From Thermotoga maritima MSB8 (GTDB lineage: Bacteria > Thermotogota > Thermotogae > Thermotogales > Thermotogaceae), in NCBI RefSeq assembly GCF_000008545.1, contig NC_000853.1:1254465-1318464 (forward strand): 64,000 bases of DNA. Direction: 5' to 3'. The notes under the pieces were generated by a model. That model was not told the origin of the DNA. It searched no databases and worked only from the letters and a program-made list of their open reading frames with translations. The position numbers were made by a program, and so were the translations under genes. This document shows, piece by piece, positions 27,343 to 36,556 of the stretch; position 1 is the first letter of the stretch; every line of letters begins with the position of its first letter.

Positions 27343-29050
27343 TTTCCTGAAGAGAAACTGGCACAAATACCTTCTCGGTGTTCTTTCACTCATCGCGGTG
27401 GACCTCCTTCAAGTCTACATTCCACGTGTCATCGGAAAGATCGTTGACATGCTGAACACAGAAACGATGAACTTCGATACACTCAAAATAATGTTGTTTT
27501 GGGTGATGGCCGCCGCGAGCGGGATGTTTATTGGAAGGTTCTTCTGGAGATTCTTCCTTGGTGGCACTGCAAGAAAGTTTTTCCTCGAGACATCGAACAA
27601 GATGTTCTCAAAGCTGCTCAGTCTCACTCCCGGTTTCTTCGATCGAATGAAAAGCGGTGAACTCATGGCAAGGTTCACCAACGATCTGAGCCTTCTGAGA
27701 AGAGTGCTCGGCCAGGGTGCGATACTCTTCTTCGATTCTTTCATCATGATCGTGATGGTCTTTTTCTTCATGATAGGTAACGTGGGTTGGAAGCTCTCCT
27801 GGATCAGCTTTGCGCCGCTTTTGCTTCTTGCCCCTGTTTCGATGAGCTTTGGACGACTCATACACAGAAAAGTATCGGAAGTTCAGAGATCCTTCTCGGA
27901 ACTTTCCGGGTTCACCGAAGAAACGATTTCGAGTGTGCGCATTGTGAAGAGCTTCTCGGTGGAAGACGTCTCATTCAAGATATTTGAAAACAGGGCACTC
28001 AAAAACTACGAAGACACTCTCAGTGCAATCAAAGTCTCCAGCGTTTTCAGGCCCCTCATCAATCTTATCGCTTCGACCGCTTTTTTCCTCGCCCTTCTCT
28101 ACGGTGGAAGAGCCGTTATAAACGGGAAGATCTCTCTCGGTGATTTCATAGCCTTCAATTCCTACCTTGGAATGCTCGTCTGGCCGATGATGGCCTACGG
28201 TTTCATGGTGGATCTGTTCCAGAGGGGAAGAGCGGCTATGAGACGTCTGGACACGATCTTCACCGCTCAACCCGAAGTTAAAGAACCCGAGAAGCCGATC
28301 AGGATAGATCACTTTGAAAGTTTTGAAGTGAGAAACCTGACCTACAGATACCCCGGAACAGAACGTGAAGTTCTGAAAAACGTCACCATGAAGATAAACA
28401 GGGGAGAAATGATAGGCATCGCCGGCAGTGTTGGAAGTGGAAAGTCCACGATAGCAAAGCTTCTCGTGAAGCTCTATCCGGTGGAAAGGGGAAAGATATT
28501 CATAAACGGTGTGGACATAAACGACGTTTCTTCGGAGAATATCAGATCCATCGTCACTCTGGTTCCGCAGGAAACGTTTCTGTTCTCAGACACGGTGAGA
28601 AACAACATAACGGTCGGTTTGGAAAACGTCGATGAGAAAAAGATCGAAGAAGTGACAAAACTTGCGGCCGTCTACGACGATATCATGAGCTTTCCAGAAA
28701 AATTCGACACGATCGTTGGGGAAAGAGGTGTGACGCTTTCGGGCGGTCAGAAACAGAGAATCACCATAGCCCGCGCTCTCATAAGAGATTTCGAAGTTTA
28801 CATATTCGACGACTGTCTCTCGGCCGTTGACCCTGAAACCGAAGAGAGGATCATAGATTCGATCAGAAAAGGAATGAAAGGAAAAACGATCGTCGTCATA
28901 ACACATCGATTGAAGGTGTTGAAAAACGCCGACAGGATATATGTCTTGCACGAGGGAAGAGTGATAGAAGAGGGCACTCACGAGGAATTGATGATCAGGG
29001 ATGGCATGTACAGTAGAATGTACAGAAAACAGCTCATCGAGGAGGGATAG
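27317..29050 (+). CDS. ABC exporter half-transporter with degenerate Walker B
   Basis: A 577-residue TMD-NBD protein with six transmembrane segments in the first 310 residues. The NBD has Walker A GSVGSGKST near 372, Q-loop LVPQETFLFSDTVRNNI, signature TLSGGQKQRITIARALI and H-loop VVITHRLKVL. Walker B reads VYIFDDCLSAVDPETEE: the catalytic Glu is Asp. In heterodimeric exporters such as TM287/288 and BmrCD this change marks the subunit carrying the degenerate site. No partner lies next to it. The start is a TTG at 27317 with GGAGG eleven bases upstream, overlapping the aminotransferase. Confidence 0.9.
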   Translation: MKTSSILVDFLKRNWHKYLLGVLSLIAVDLLQVYIPRVIGKIVDMLNTETMNFDTLKIMLFWVMAAASGMFIGRFFWRFFLGGTARKFFLETSNKMFSKLLSLTPGFFDRMKSGELMARFTNDLSLLRRVLGQGAILFFDSFIMIVMVFFFMIGNVGWKLSWISFAPLLLLAPVSMSFGRLIHRKVSEVQRSFSELSGFTEETISSVRIVKSFSVEDVSFKIFENRALKNYEDTLSAIKVSSVFRPLINLIASTAFFLALLYGGRAVINGKISLGDFIAFNSYLGMLVWPMMAYGFMVDLFQRGRAAMRRLDTIFTAQPEVKEPEKPIRIDHFESFEVRNLTYRYPGTEREVLKNVTMKINRGEMIGIAGSVGSGKSTIAKLLVKLYPVERGKIFINGVDINDVSSENIRSIVTLVPQETFLFSDTVRNNITVGLENVDEKKIEEVTKLAAVYDDIMSFPEKFDTIVGERGVTLSGGQKQRITIARALIRDFEVYIFDDCLSAVDPETEERIIDSIRKGMKGKTIVVITHRLKVLKNADRIYVLHEGRVIEEGTHEELMIRDGMYSRMYRKQLIEEG

Positions 29051-29054
29051 GTAA

Positions 29055-30890
29055 ATGAGCGGAAGAAAGATAGGGGTTGTCACCGGTATATTCCAGTCCA
29101 GTCCGTACGAATTCTTCGTTCGAATGACCGCCGAAAAGCCAGGAGAAGCGTACAAGGTATTCGCTCAGATAGAGGATGTTGTGAAGGTTGAGTACCTCAC
29201 GGGGTACGGCACCGTCGTCACGTACGGAATGATCGTTGATATACAGAACAGATGGGATGGAGATCTGAGAAACGGCTACGAAGAGGAAGTTGCACTCGAG
29301 AAGTTGAAACCTGCCTATCCGATATACATCGCGAAGGTGAAGGTGACAAGATCGTTTCTGAAAGAAGGAAACAAGCTCCTCGAAGACGCTCCGGAGATCC
29401 CTCCAAACATAGGCTCCCCCGTCTTTCTCGTCGGAGATGAGGAGATAGACATCGCCCTTGGATTCGATGAGTTGAAGAGAAAGAACGTTGCACTGCCGGT
29501 TGGTCTGCTGAAGAACGGAAGGCCGGCTTATCTCGATTTGAGATACATCCTGGGAGACAACGGAGCCCACATAAACGTCTCCGGACAGTCCGGTGTTGCG
29601 GCGAAAACGTCTTACACCACGTTCCTCGTCAAGTCGATGATAGAAACGTCCAGCAAAAACGATGGAGATCTGATGAGAGAGCTGAGAGAGGCGAGATACA
29701 TCATCTTCAACGTGAAGGGAGAGAGTCTGCTGTTTCTCGATCGCATTTCGAAGGAGTGGTATTCAGAAAGGGAGAAATGGGATGAAATGTACAGGGTTCT
29801 CGGCATTGAACCAAAACCTTTTGAAAATGTCGCATTCTACGCTCCCAGCAGGGAGAAGGGAGCTTACATACCGGATGTCAACAAGAGATTGATCGGTGTG
29901 AACGTTTACGGCTGGGACGTGTTCGACATCGTCGAAATGAACCTTCTGGAACTCATGTTCGATCCAGATGAGATGACGAGAAACCAGAACTTTCAGCTCG
30001 CGGTCTGGTCCCTCCAGGAGCACCTTTCCCAGAGAATGGAAGAGATGTACCAGGAATTTCTGAAAGAGGGATACATCGTTGACAGAAAAAAACTGCCGTC
30101 AGAAGCACTGCGCGAAGTGGTGATGAAGAAAGGTGAAGTCGTGGATCTTCCACTTGATCTCGATAGTTTGATAAAAGATCTTGGAGAAGGTGGAAGGACA
30201 AGAGAGTATCTCCTGGGAGAACACGTCCAGAAGCAGACGATCGGGATGCTGATCAGGAGATTGAAAGCCGCTCAAAAGATGGACTTCGACAGACTCTGGG
30301 TGAAACCGCCTCTGAAAGTGGAACCGTGGCAGACCAACTATCGGATCGACTGGAACGTGCCGGGAAGGGTCACAGTCATCGACATTTCGAAGTTGAGAGA
30401 ACGCGCACAGGCGTTCGTTGTAGGTGCGATTCTTTCCGAGGTAATGAGAGAAAAAGAAAGAAACAGCGGTTTCACCCAGCCCGTTTTCATTTTCCTGGAC
30501 GAGCTGAACAAGTACGCACCAAGACACGGCGGAGGAGCCCTTGCGAACATCTTCAGAGATGTGGCGGAAAGAGGAAGATCTTTCAGAGTGATCCTCATTG
30601 GAGCCGAACAGACCGCTTCCGAAGTGGATTACAGGGTAATCACGCAAGCCGCTACGGTGGTTGTGGGCAGGCAGAAAGGAGCCGAACTCATAAAACCCGA
30701 ATACTCGCATCTCACAGAGCACTACAAGAGAAAAGCAGCACTCTTGAGACAGGGAGAAGTGATCATAGATCAGCCGTTCTTGAACCTTCCTCTCACGGTG
30801 AAGTTTCCACTCCCAGCCTGGTGCACGAGAGAAGGCGGGTGGCACAACCCGGAGGGGAAAACGTGGGAAGAAGAGGAGTTCATCATTTGA
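29055..30890 (+). CDS. HerA-like ATPase (HAS-barrel plus DUF87-type domain)
   Basis: A 611-residue ATPase. The first 90 residues (GVVTGIFQSSPYEFFVRM onward) look like a HAS-barrel. The P-loop is variant, NVSGQSGVAAKTSYT near 176-190, with Ala where HerA usually has Gly before Lys. Walker B is PVFIFLDELNKYAPR near 478, followed by FRDVAERGRSFRVILIGAEQ, the arginine-bearing stretch seen in HerA/FtsK-type ATPases. No NurA-like nuclease is adjacent. ATG at 29055 has GAGGAGGG upstream, five bases after the exporter stop. The role (DNA translocation or defence) is unknown. Confidence 0.8.
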   Translation: MSGRKIGVVTGIFQSSPYEFFVRMTAEKPGEAYKVFAQIEDVVKVEYLTGYGTVVTYGMIVDIQNRWDGDLRNGYEEEVALEKLKPAYPIYIAKVKVTRSFLKEGNKLLEDAPEIPPNIGSPVFLVGDEEIDIALGFDELKRKNVALPVGLLKNGRPAYLDLRYILGDNGAHINVSGQSGVAAKTSYTTFLVKSMIETSSKNDGDLMRELREARYIIFNVKGESLLFLDRISKEWYSEREKWDEMYRVLGIEPKPFENVAFYAPSREKGAYIPDVNKRLIGVNVYGWDVFDIVEMNLLELMFDPDEMTRNQNFQLAVWSLQEHLSQRMEEMYQEFLKEGYIVDRKKLPSEALREVVMKKGEVVDLPLDLDSLIKDLGEGGRTREYLLGEHVQKQTIGMLIRRLKAAQKMDFDRLWVKPPLKVEPWQTNYRIDWNVPGRVTVIDISKLRERAQAFVVGAILSEVMREKERNSGFTQPVFIFLDELNKYAPRHGGGALANIFRDVAERGRSFRVILIGAEQTASEVDYRVITQAATVVVGRQKGAELIKPEYSHLTEHYKRKAALLRQGEVIIDQPFLNLPLTVKFPLPAWCTREGGWHNPEGKTWEEEEFII

Positions 30891-31845
30891 AGTGAACGAT
30901 GAACTCTGATCCAACGAGCCACTGAGAGTTCACTTCCAGCCTGTAACCTATCGTGTCGCACAGGTGTTTCACTATGGAAAGTCCCAGGCCAGAACCGGGC
31001 GCCATCTTGAGTGCTTCTGAACCTCTGTAGAAGCGCTCGAATATCCTGCTCTTCTCCTCTTCTTTGATACCGATTCCCTGATCTTTCACACTCAGTCTTT
31101 CACCGGTGATAGAAATCTCCACCACAGAATCGGGATAAGAGTACTTCACGGCGTTTGAAACGAGGTTCTTCAAGATCGTGTGGAACACGAACCTGTCAGT
31201 TTCGATTGTTTCAACATCCACAAAAACGTTTACCTTGATCTTCTTTGACTCGATCTTTTCTCGAAGCTCTTCCAAGACCATGTGAACGACTTCTTCGACA
31301 GGAATGTGCTCCATCTTGAGTTCGTAAAGTCTCAGCTGTATCATGGTGAGCACCTTGAGCTGTCTGATGATCGTTTCCATTCTGTCCAAGGAGCGCTCAA
31401 CTTTTCCGAGTATTTCGAGTTTTTCTGGATCGTTTTCTATGTCCTTCAGAAGAAAAACGTTTGCCTTTGACGCAGAAAGAGGTGTGAACAGCTCGTGGGA
31501 GACGGCCGTTACAAAATCGAGTTTTGCCTCGCTGAGAGTTCTCTCCTCGGTGAGATCGTTCACAAAGAGAAGACTCTTCTTCGGAAGGTAGCGGAGGGAG
31601 ACGAACCTTTTCGAGTGGAGTTCAAAAAAATAGGCGTTTGTTTCAAGGGAGAAATTCTTTCTTTCTTGAACATCTCTGATGAATCTATCCATTTCCTTGC
31701 ACGTGAAGATCGACATCAGATTCTTTCCCTTTTTGAAGCCGAGTTTCTCACCCGGTTTGTTCGCACCTTCCACTTCCAGGCCCTTCAGTATCACGATCGC
31801 TTCTCTGATATGATCGAGATCTTCAAGCTCTATCACCCTCATCAC
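30883..31845 (-). CDS. phoR: Sensor histidine kinase of the phosphate regulon (PhoR-like), without membrane segments
   Basis: A 320-residue kinase. Residues 1-105 form a small PAS-like sensor region with no hydrophobic membrane segment. The H-box is AVSHELFTPLSASKAN near 120, the N-box ILKNLVSNAVKYS near 235, G1 VKDQGIGIKEEE and G2 SGLGLSIVKHL. It is presumed to phosphorylate the response regulator encoded just upstream. GTG 31845 and ATG 31842 are both possible starts. It is the last gene of the pst-pho operon and its stop overlaps the converging HerA-like gene by eight bases. Confidence 0.87.
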   Translation of the reverse strand: MMRVIELEDLDHIREAIVILKGLEVEGANKPGEKLGFKKGKNLMSIFTCKEMDRFIRDVQERKNFSLETNAYFFELHSKRFVSLRYLPKKSLLFVNDLTEERTLSEAKLDFVTAVSHELFTPLSASKANVFLLKDIENDPEKLEILGKVERSLDRMETIIRQLKVLTMIQLRLYELKMEHIPVEEVVHMVLEELREKIESKKIKVNVFVDVETIETDRFVFHTILKNLVSNAVKYSYPDSVVEISITGERLSVKDQGIGIKEEEKSRIFERFYRGSEALKMAPGSGLGLSIVKHLCDTIGYRLEVNSQWLVGSEFIVHFK

Positions 31846-32503
31846 CCCGTGTTGAAAACTTGTATCCCAATCCCCTCACCGTTTTTATCCATCCCTTTCC
31901 TATCTTCGATCGAATGGCGCTGATGTGGACATCCACTACCCTGTCAGAGACGTAATCGTCTCCCCACACCCTGTTCAGGATCTCCTCTCTTGAAAAGACC
32001 TTGTTCGGGGTCGTGGCGAGGAGTTTCAAAAGCTCGAACTCTTTGGCTGTCATCTCAACGTTTTTTCCATCGTATCTGACTATGTAATCCTCTGGAAAGA
32101 TCTCGAGTCTTCCAAATCTCAGTACCTTCTGTTCTTTCCCCATCCTTCTCAGAACCGCTTTCACACGTGCGAGAACTTCCCTTGGATTGAAAGGTTTTGT
32201 CACGTAATCATCCGCTCCGAGCTCTATTCCAAAGATGCGGTCCATGTCCCTGTCCCTTGCCGAGATGATGATGATGGCCATTTCCGGGTGAGAAACTTTC
32301 ATCTCGGGAATTTCGTCCATCGCCACACCGTCGGGAAACATGAGATCGAGGAGAAGCACGTTGTACGTTCCTTCAGAGAGTTTTTTCTTGAGATCGAAAA
32401 GGGACTCTGCTTCGTCGCACTCGTATCCTTCGGTTTCCAGGTATCTCTTCAACACGCTCCTTATGTCTTCGTCGTCTTCAGCTATCAGCACCTTCACTCC
32501 CAC
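31823..32503 (-). CDS. phoB: OmpR/PhoB-family response regulator
   Basis: A 226-residue response regulator. The receiver domain has IAEDDEDI, the phosphorylation Asp in NVLLLDLMFPDG near 50, and the Lys in DDYVTKPFNPREV. The C-terminal winged helix shows MTAKEFELLKLLATTPNKVFS and VVDVHISAIRSKIG, with RGLGYKF at the end, as in PhoB/OmpR. I prefer GTG at 32503 because GAGGGG lies eight bases before it; a longer form from 32512 is possible. Its place after phoU marks it as the phosphate regulator, and PhoP-type boxes lie upstream of pstS. Confidence 0.92.
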   Translation of the reverse strand: MGVKVLIAEDDEDIRSVLKRYLETEGYECDEAESLFDLKKKLSEGTYNVLLLDLMFPDGVAMDEIPEMKVSHPEMAIIIISARDRDMDRIFGIELGADDYVTKPFNPREVLARVKAVLRRMGKEQKVLRFGRLEIFPEDYIVRYDGKNVEMTAKEFELLKLLATTPNKVFSREEILNRVWGDDYVSDRVVDVHISAIRSKIGKGWIKTVRGLGYKFSTRGDEGDRA

Positions 32504-33176
32504 TCTCAACACCCCTCAGGAATTCCTTCATGTTTTTTCCCGTTTCTATGTATATGACCTCCTCACAGAGGTTGTTGGCGTGATCTCCCACCCTCTCAAG
32601 GTCTCTTGCGATGAGTATGTAAACCAGCGCCAGCTCGGCCGAGATGTTTCCCTCCCTTATTCTTTCCACCACGATTCTTCTGATCTTCTTTTCCATCTCG
32701 TCTATCACGTCGTCGAACTTCCAGAGCCTGAAAGCCAGATCCACATCTTCTTCAACGAAGGCCTTGAAAGCGTCCTGAACCACCTTCAGGGTGCTTCCGA
32801 ACATGTCTTTGAGTTCCTTGAGCATTTCGAATTTGATCTTCTCTTCAGAGAGAAAGAGACACTTCTCAGCTATGTTGCAGGAGAGATCTCCTATCCTCTC
32901 CAGATCGTTTGAAAATTTCAAGATGGTGATGATGTACCTGAGCTGTTTCAGGATGGGGTTGTACCTCGCTATGATCTGGTAAGCTTTTTCTTCTATCTCC
33001 CTGTTCAGTTCGTCTATCATATCGTCCGACTCGAGGACCTTCCTGGCGAGCGTCTCATTCATCGTCTCGAGGCTCTCTATCGCGTCGTTCAAAGATTCAG
33101 AGACCAGAAAGAGCATCTTCGAGACATCAGACTTGAGAAGTGTGAGTTCCCTTTCGAAGTGAACGTGATCGACCAT
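32478..33176 (-). CDS. phoU: Phosphate signalling protein PhoU
   Basis: A 232-residue all-helical protein with two PhoU repeats. LNREIEEKAYQIIARYNPIL and LRYIITILKFSNDLERIGDL are the first repeat's signature, and FDDVIDEMEKKIRR with ILIARDLERVGDHANNL the second's; the E/D-rich positions bind metal in known structures. I place the start at ATG 33176 because GGAGGCG precedes it by seven bases; an earlier ATG pair at 33194/33191 lacks such a site. It damps PhoR signalling in response to Pst transport in other bacteria. Confidence 0.95.
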   Translation of the reverse strand: MVDHVHFERELTLLKSDVSKMLFLVSESLNDAIESLETMNETLARKVLESDDMIDELNREIEEKAYQIIARYNPILKQLRYIITILKFSNDLERIGDLSCNIAEKCLFLSEEKIKFEMLKELKDMFGSTLKVVQDAFKAFVEEDVDLAFRLWKFDDVIDEMEKKIRRIVVERIREGNISAELALVYILIARDLERVGDHANNLCEEVIYIETGKNMKEFLRGVESGSEGADS

Positions 33177-33190
33177 ACTTTCCGCCTCCA

Positions 33191-33946
33191 TCATCCGATT
33201 TTTCCTGTCAGGTACTCCTCGGTGAGCCTGTTCTTCGGTCTCTCCACGATCTCCCTCGTTGGTCCGTATTCGATGAGTTCTCCTCTGTACATGAACGCTA
33301 TGTAGTCCGCTATTCTTATCGCCTGGCCGATGTTGTGTGTGACGATCACGATGGTGTAATTCTCAGAGAGTTCTTCCAGAAGCTTTTCTATCCTCTGAGT
33401 CGCTATGGGATCGAGGGCCGATGTCGGCTCATCGAGAAGAATCACCTCGGGTTCAACGGCGAGTGCTCTCGCTATGCAGAGCCTCTGCTGCTGACCGCCG
33501 GAGAGTCTCGTACCAGATTTGTTCAGTTCTGACTTCACCTCGTCCCATAGGGCTGCCTTTTTCAATGATTCCTCTACTATCCGGTCGAGAATGTGTTTGC
33601 TCTTCACCCCGTGTATCCTGGGGCCGAACGCGACGTTGTCGTAGATCGACATGGGAAAAGGTGTCGGTTTCTGGAAGACCATACCGACTCTCTTTCTGTA
33701 CTCCGTCACGTCGAGCTGTGGATCGTAGATGTCCTGTCCCTTGAAGTATATCTTCCCTTCAACCCTGAATCCAGGCAGATGATCGTTCATCCTGTTGATG
33801 CTCCTCAGGAGAGTTGTTTTACCGCATCCGGAGGGACCTATTATGGCGGTTATCTGGTTTTTGAAGATCTTCATCGTCACGTTCTTGACGGCTATCTTCT
33901 CGCCGTAGTAAGCGCTGAAGTTTTCGATCTCAATGATGGGCTCCAT
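33191..33946 (-). CDS. pstB: Phosphate ABC transporter ATPase
   Basis: A 251-residue ATPase. Walker [20 protein letters not shown] (with the Pst-typical SINRMND continuation) is near 37, the signature [17 protein letters not shown] near 147, Walker [16 protein letters not shown], and the H-loop [11 protein letters not shown]. The [20 protein letters not shown] stretch is diagnostic of PstB. ATG at 33946 has GAGGAGGAG upstream and overlaps pstA by 17 bases. Confidence 0.97.
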   Translation of the reverse strand: MEPIIEIENFSAYYGEKIAVKNVTMKIFKNQITAIIGPSGCGKTTLLRSINRMNDHLPGFRVEGKIYFKGQDIYDPQLDVTEYRKRVGMVFQKPTPFPMSIYDNVAFGPRIHGVKSKHILDRIVEESLKKAALWDEVKSELNKSGTRLSGGQQQRLCIARALAVEPEVILLDEPTSALDPIATQRIEKLLEELSENYTIVIVTHNIGQAIRIADYIAFMYRGELIEYGPTREIVERPKNRLTEEYLTGKIG

Positions 33947-34760
33947 TCTTTCTCCTCCTCAAAAAGAAAGCTGTTCCATATATCAAGGCAACCACTATCA
34001 TCAGAAAAGCGGCCGTTCCCTTCGCCATCCACTGGGCCGACTCGCCGTACGCCGCTGTGATGTAGTATATGTGTGTTGGCAGGGTCATAACAGGAGAGAG
34101 AAGACTCTTCGGAAGCTGTGTTGAATAGAACACGGCTCCTGTGAGCAGAACAGGAGCGGTCTCTCCCAGAGCTCTTCCACCACCGACGAGAACCGCTGTT
34201 ATGATTCCTTTCCTCGCAGCGGGGAGAAGAACTTTGAAGATCACCTCTTCTTTCGTCGCACCGAGTGCCAGCGCCGCTTCTCTTATCTCAACAGGTATGG
34301 CCTTCAGGGTTTCTCTCGTGGAAGAAGCGATAACGGGAAGTGTCATGAGAGAAAGAGTCAACGCGGCAGCGAGCATGGAAGTTCCAAACTGAAGGGCCAC
34401 GCAGAAAAAGGCAAGTCCGAAGAGTCCGTAGACGACCGAAGGAATACCGCTCAGGGCGGTCAGAGAGATATCTATCCACTTCGCGATCACGTTGTTTCCG
34501 TACTCAGAGAGAAACACTCCGGTGAAGATCCCAAGAGGAATCGATATGAGAAACGTGAGCACCATGAGGTAGAAACTGCCAAGGATGGCGGGAAAGATCC
34601 CTCCCTCCGTCATACCGTTCTTCGGGTAATCCAGGAAAAAAGAAGGTGAAAAGTACTTCACCCCTCCAGCGAGAACCAGTACGAACATGATCACAACAAC
34701 TGCGAAGGCAACGTAACTCACTGCTCTGAAAACGTACGAAGCGATCAGGTCTTTTCTCAT
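33930..34760 (-). CDS. pstA: Phosphate ABC transporter permease PstA
   Basis: A 276-residue permease with six membrane segments. [16 protein letters not shown] and [29 protein letters not shown] (the EAA loop) are PstA hallmarks, as is [15 protein letters not shown]. It starts at ATG 34760, overlapping the pstC stop by four bases. Confidence 0.96.
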   Translation of the reverse strand: MRKDLIASYVFRAVSYVAFAVVVIMFVLVLAGGVKYFSPSFFLDYPKNGMTEGGIFPAILGSFYLMVLTFLISIPLGIFTGVFLSEYGNNVIAKWIDISLTALSGIPSVVYGLFGLAFFCVALQFGTSMLAAALTLSLMTLPVIASSTRETLKAIPVEIREAALALGATKEEVIFKVLLPAARKGIITAVLVGGGRALGETAPVLLTGAVFYSTQLPKSLLSPVMTLPTHIYYITAAYGESAQWMAKGTAAFLMIVVALIYGTAFFLRRRKNGAHH

Positions 34761-35620
34761 CTTGTCTGCCTCCCCGATATGTACCTGGAGAGTCCTGTGA
34801 GAACAAGGGAGATCACAAGAAGTATAACCCCGGCCGCAAAGAGCACATGATAATGCATGCTTCCAACGGCCACCTCACCTATTTCGCTCGCAATCGCGGC
34901 TGTCAGAGGTTTCACCGGATCGAAGAAAGAACGCGGTATTATGGCGGCTCCTCCGCCAGCCATGAGGACGATCATCGTTTCACCGACAACTCTGTTCACG
35001 GTCAGGACGAAGGCGTTCAATATGCCGGGAAGCGCCGCTCTGGTGGTAACCTTGAAAACCGTGGTGAATCGAGTCGCTCCGAGTGCCAGGGCGCTCTCTT
35101 CAAGGGCCACATCGACAGAGTCGAGTGCTTCAAGGGAAAGAGAAACGGTGTAGGGAAGGGCCGTGAGAATGAGACCGATGGATGCGAGCAGAAAGTTCTC
35201 GGTGGACCACACATCGAAATTGAGCAGAATAGGAGCGATGTACAGAAGAACGAAGAGTCCTATGATTACAGAAGGTGTCCCGGCGAGGAATTCCACTGTG
35301 GTTCTTATGAGGTTTTTCTCGAAGTCTTTAGCGTAAGTGTGGAGGAAAAAGGCTATAAGGTAACCGAGGGGAAGTAACACGGCAGAAGAAAAAGCCGTTA
35401 GAAGCAGAGTTCCGGCTATCATAGCGAGCATACCGTATTCTGGGGGATCCGCCGTTGGATACCAGTAGATACTCGTGAAAAGCTCGCCCCCGATTTCCAC
35501 GAGGGCGGGCCAGGCTTCCCTGATCAGAAAGAAAACCAGGAGAAAGAGGGCAAGAATGCCAGTACCCGAAAGAGCGACTATCACCAGTTTTCTGAGGAAA
35601 TTCGCCAGGGTTCTGTTCAG
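34757..35620 (-). CDS. pstC: Phosphate ABC transporter permease PstC (possible CTG start)
   Basis: A permease with six membrane segments. FLAGTPSVIIGLFVLLYI and LEESALALGATRFTTVFKVTTRAALPG are the PstC signature and EAA loop. The first ATG/GTG/TTG-type start is GTG at 35584, but it has no ribosome site and would place the first membrane segment at residue 1. In frame at 35620 a CTG lies exactly seven bases after GGAGGG and adds KLNRTLANFLRK-like tail residues. I therefore list CTG 35620 (287 residues); the conservative form from 35584 has 275. Confidence 0.85.
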   Translation of the reverse strand: MNRTLANFLRKLVIVALSGTGILALFLLVFFLIREAWPALVEIGGELFTSIYWYPTADPPEYGMLAMIAGTLLLTAFSSAVLLPLGYLIAFFLHTYAKDFEKNLIRTTVEFLAGTPSVIIGLFVLLYIAPILLNFDVWSTENFLLASIGLILTALPYTVSLSLEALDSVDVALEESALALGATRFTTVFKVTTRAALPGILNAFVLTVNRVVGETMIVLMAGGGAAIIPRSFFDPVKPLTAAIASEIGEVAVGSMHYHVLFAAGVILLVISLVLTGLSRYISGRQTR

Positions 35621-35633
35621 CTTCGATCCCTCC

Positions 35634-36458
35634 TCACTGACCGTAAGCGGCTATGTAACCTGCCTTTTCAACCAGCTCCTGTCCTTTCTTCGAGAAGGCG
35701 AACATGATGTACTCGAAGACGAGGCTTCCCATCTCAGGAAATCCATTTGTCGCATCGACAAACATGAAGAGAGGTCTTGCTATCGGGTATTTTCCTTTCA
35801 GAATGTTTTCCTTCGTCGGGTAGATACCGTTCACCTTCAGGACTTTCACATCGTCTGTGACGTATCCCACACCAACATAAGCAATAGCGTACGGATTTTT
35901 GGAAACACTCTCTACCTCAAGCTGGGTACTTTCGACCATTCTCACGTAAGGAGCCATTCTCGCTCCACCGAGGACTTTGTTTTCAAACGTTTCGTAGGTA
36001 CCAGAAGCGGTGTTTCTCGAGTAAACAACGATTCTCTGTTTCGGGAGATTTGGATTCACCTGTGACCAGTACTGGATCTCTCCTGTGTAGATCTTCTTCA
36101 AAGTTTCGATGGAGATGTCGTCGATGCCGAGGTCCTTGTTCACAATGATCGCTATTCCGTCGAAAGCGATGAGGAAAGGAATGAAGTATTTTCCTTCCTT
36201 GTTCATTCTCTCGATTTCAGAGGGTTTGAGCCATCTGCTCGAGTTGGCGATGTCGGTCGTTCCGTTGAAGAGCGCCGCGATTCCTGTGGAAGAGCCCGCA
36301 CCTTCGAGAGTCACCTGAAGATCCGGGTGGAGCTTTTTGAACTCTTCGATCCAGAGCTGAGCGATGGGAAAGACTGTGTTGGAACCCTTGATGACGAGCG
36401 TTTCTGCCACAAGAAAAACCGAAACTAATGAAAGAAGAAGTACCACAAACCTTTTCAT
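35634..36458 (-). CDS. pstS: Phosphate-binding protein PstS
   Basis: A 274-residue periplasmic binding protein. A Sec signal peptide MKRFVVLLLSLVSVFLVAE opens it, without a lipobox. VIKGSNTVFPIAQLW, EGAGSSTGIAALFNGTTDIANSSR and VVYSRNTASGTYETFE are the phosphate-contacting loops of PstS. ATG at 36458 is chosen because GGAGGTG precedes it by seven bases. It is the first gene of the phosphate operon, behind PhoP-box-like repeats. Confidence 0.95.
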   Translation of the reverse strand: MKRFVVLLLSLVSVFLVAETLVIKGSNTVFPIAQLWIEEFKKLHPDLQVTLEGAGSSTGIAALFNGTTDIANSSRWLKPSEIERMNKEGKYFIPFLIAFDGIAIIVNKDLGIDDISIETLKKIYTGEIQYWSQVNPNLPKQRIVVYSRNTASGTYETFENKVLGGARMAPYVRMVESTQLEVESVSKNPYAIAYVGVGYVTDDVKVLKVNGIYPTKENILKGKYPIARPLFMFVDATNGFPEMGSLVFEYIMFAFSKKGQELVEKAGYIAAYGQ

Positions 36459-36479
36459 AAGAGACACCTCCACATCAGG

Positions 36480-36546
36480 ATTTTACCACTTCTTAGTTTC
36501 CAGGTTTTCTTTGTGTGATTTCACATGGTTTGTTAAGAAATGTTAA
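36480..36546 (-). promoter_or_regulatory. pst operon promoter with PhoP-box-like repeats
   Basis: On the minus strand two exact TTAACA hexamers (36546-36541 and 36536-36531) are ten bases apart, with weaker copies ATGTGA (36526-36521) and ACACAA (36516-36511) continuing the same spacing. This matches the TTAACA-N4/5 repeat pattern of Gram-positive PhoP boxes. A TAAAAT -10 box sits at 36485-36480 with no recognisable -35, as expected for an activator-dependent promoter. Confidence 0.72.
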
Positions 36547-36556
36547 GCCGACTCTT

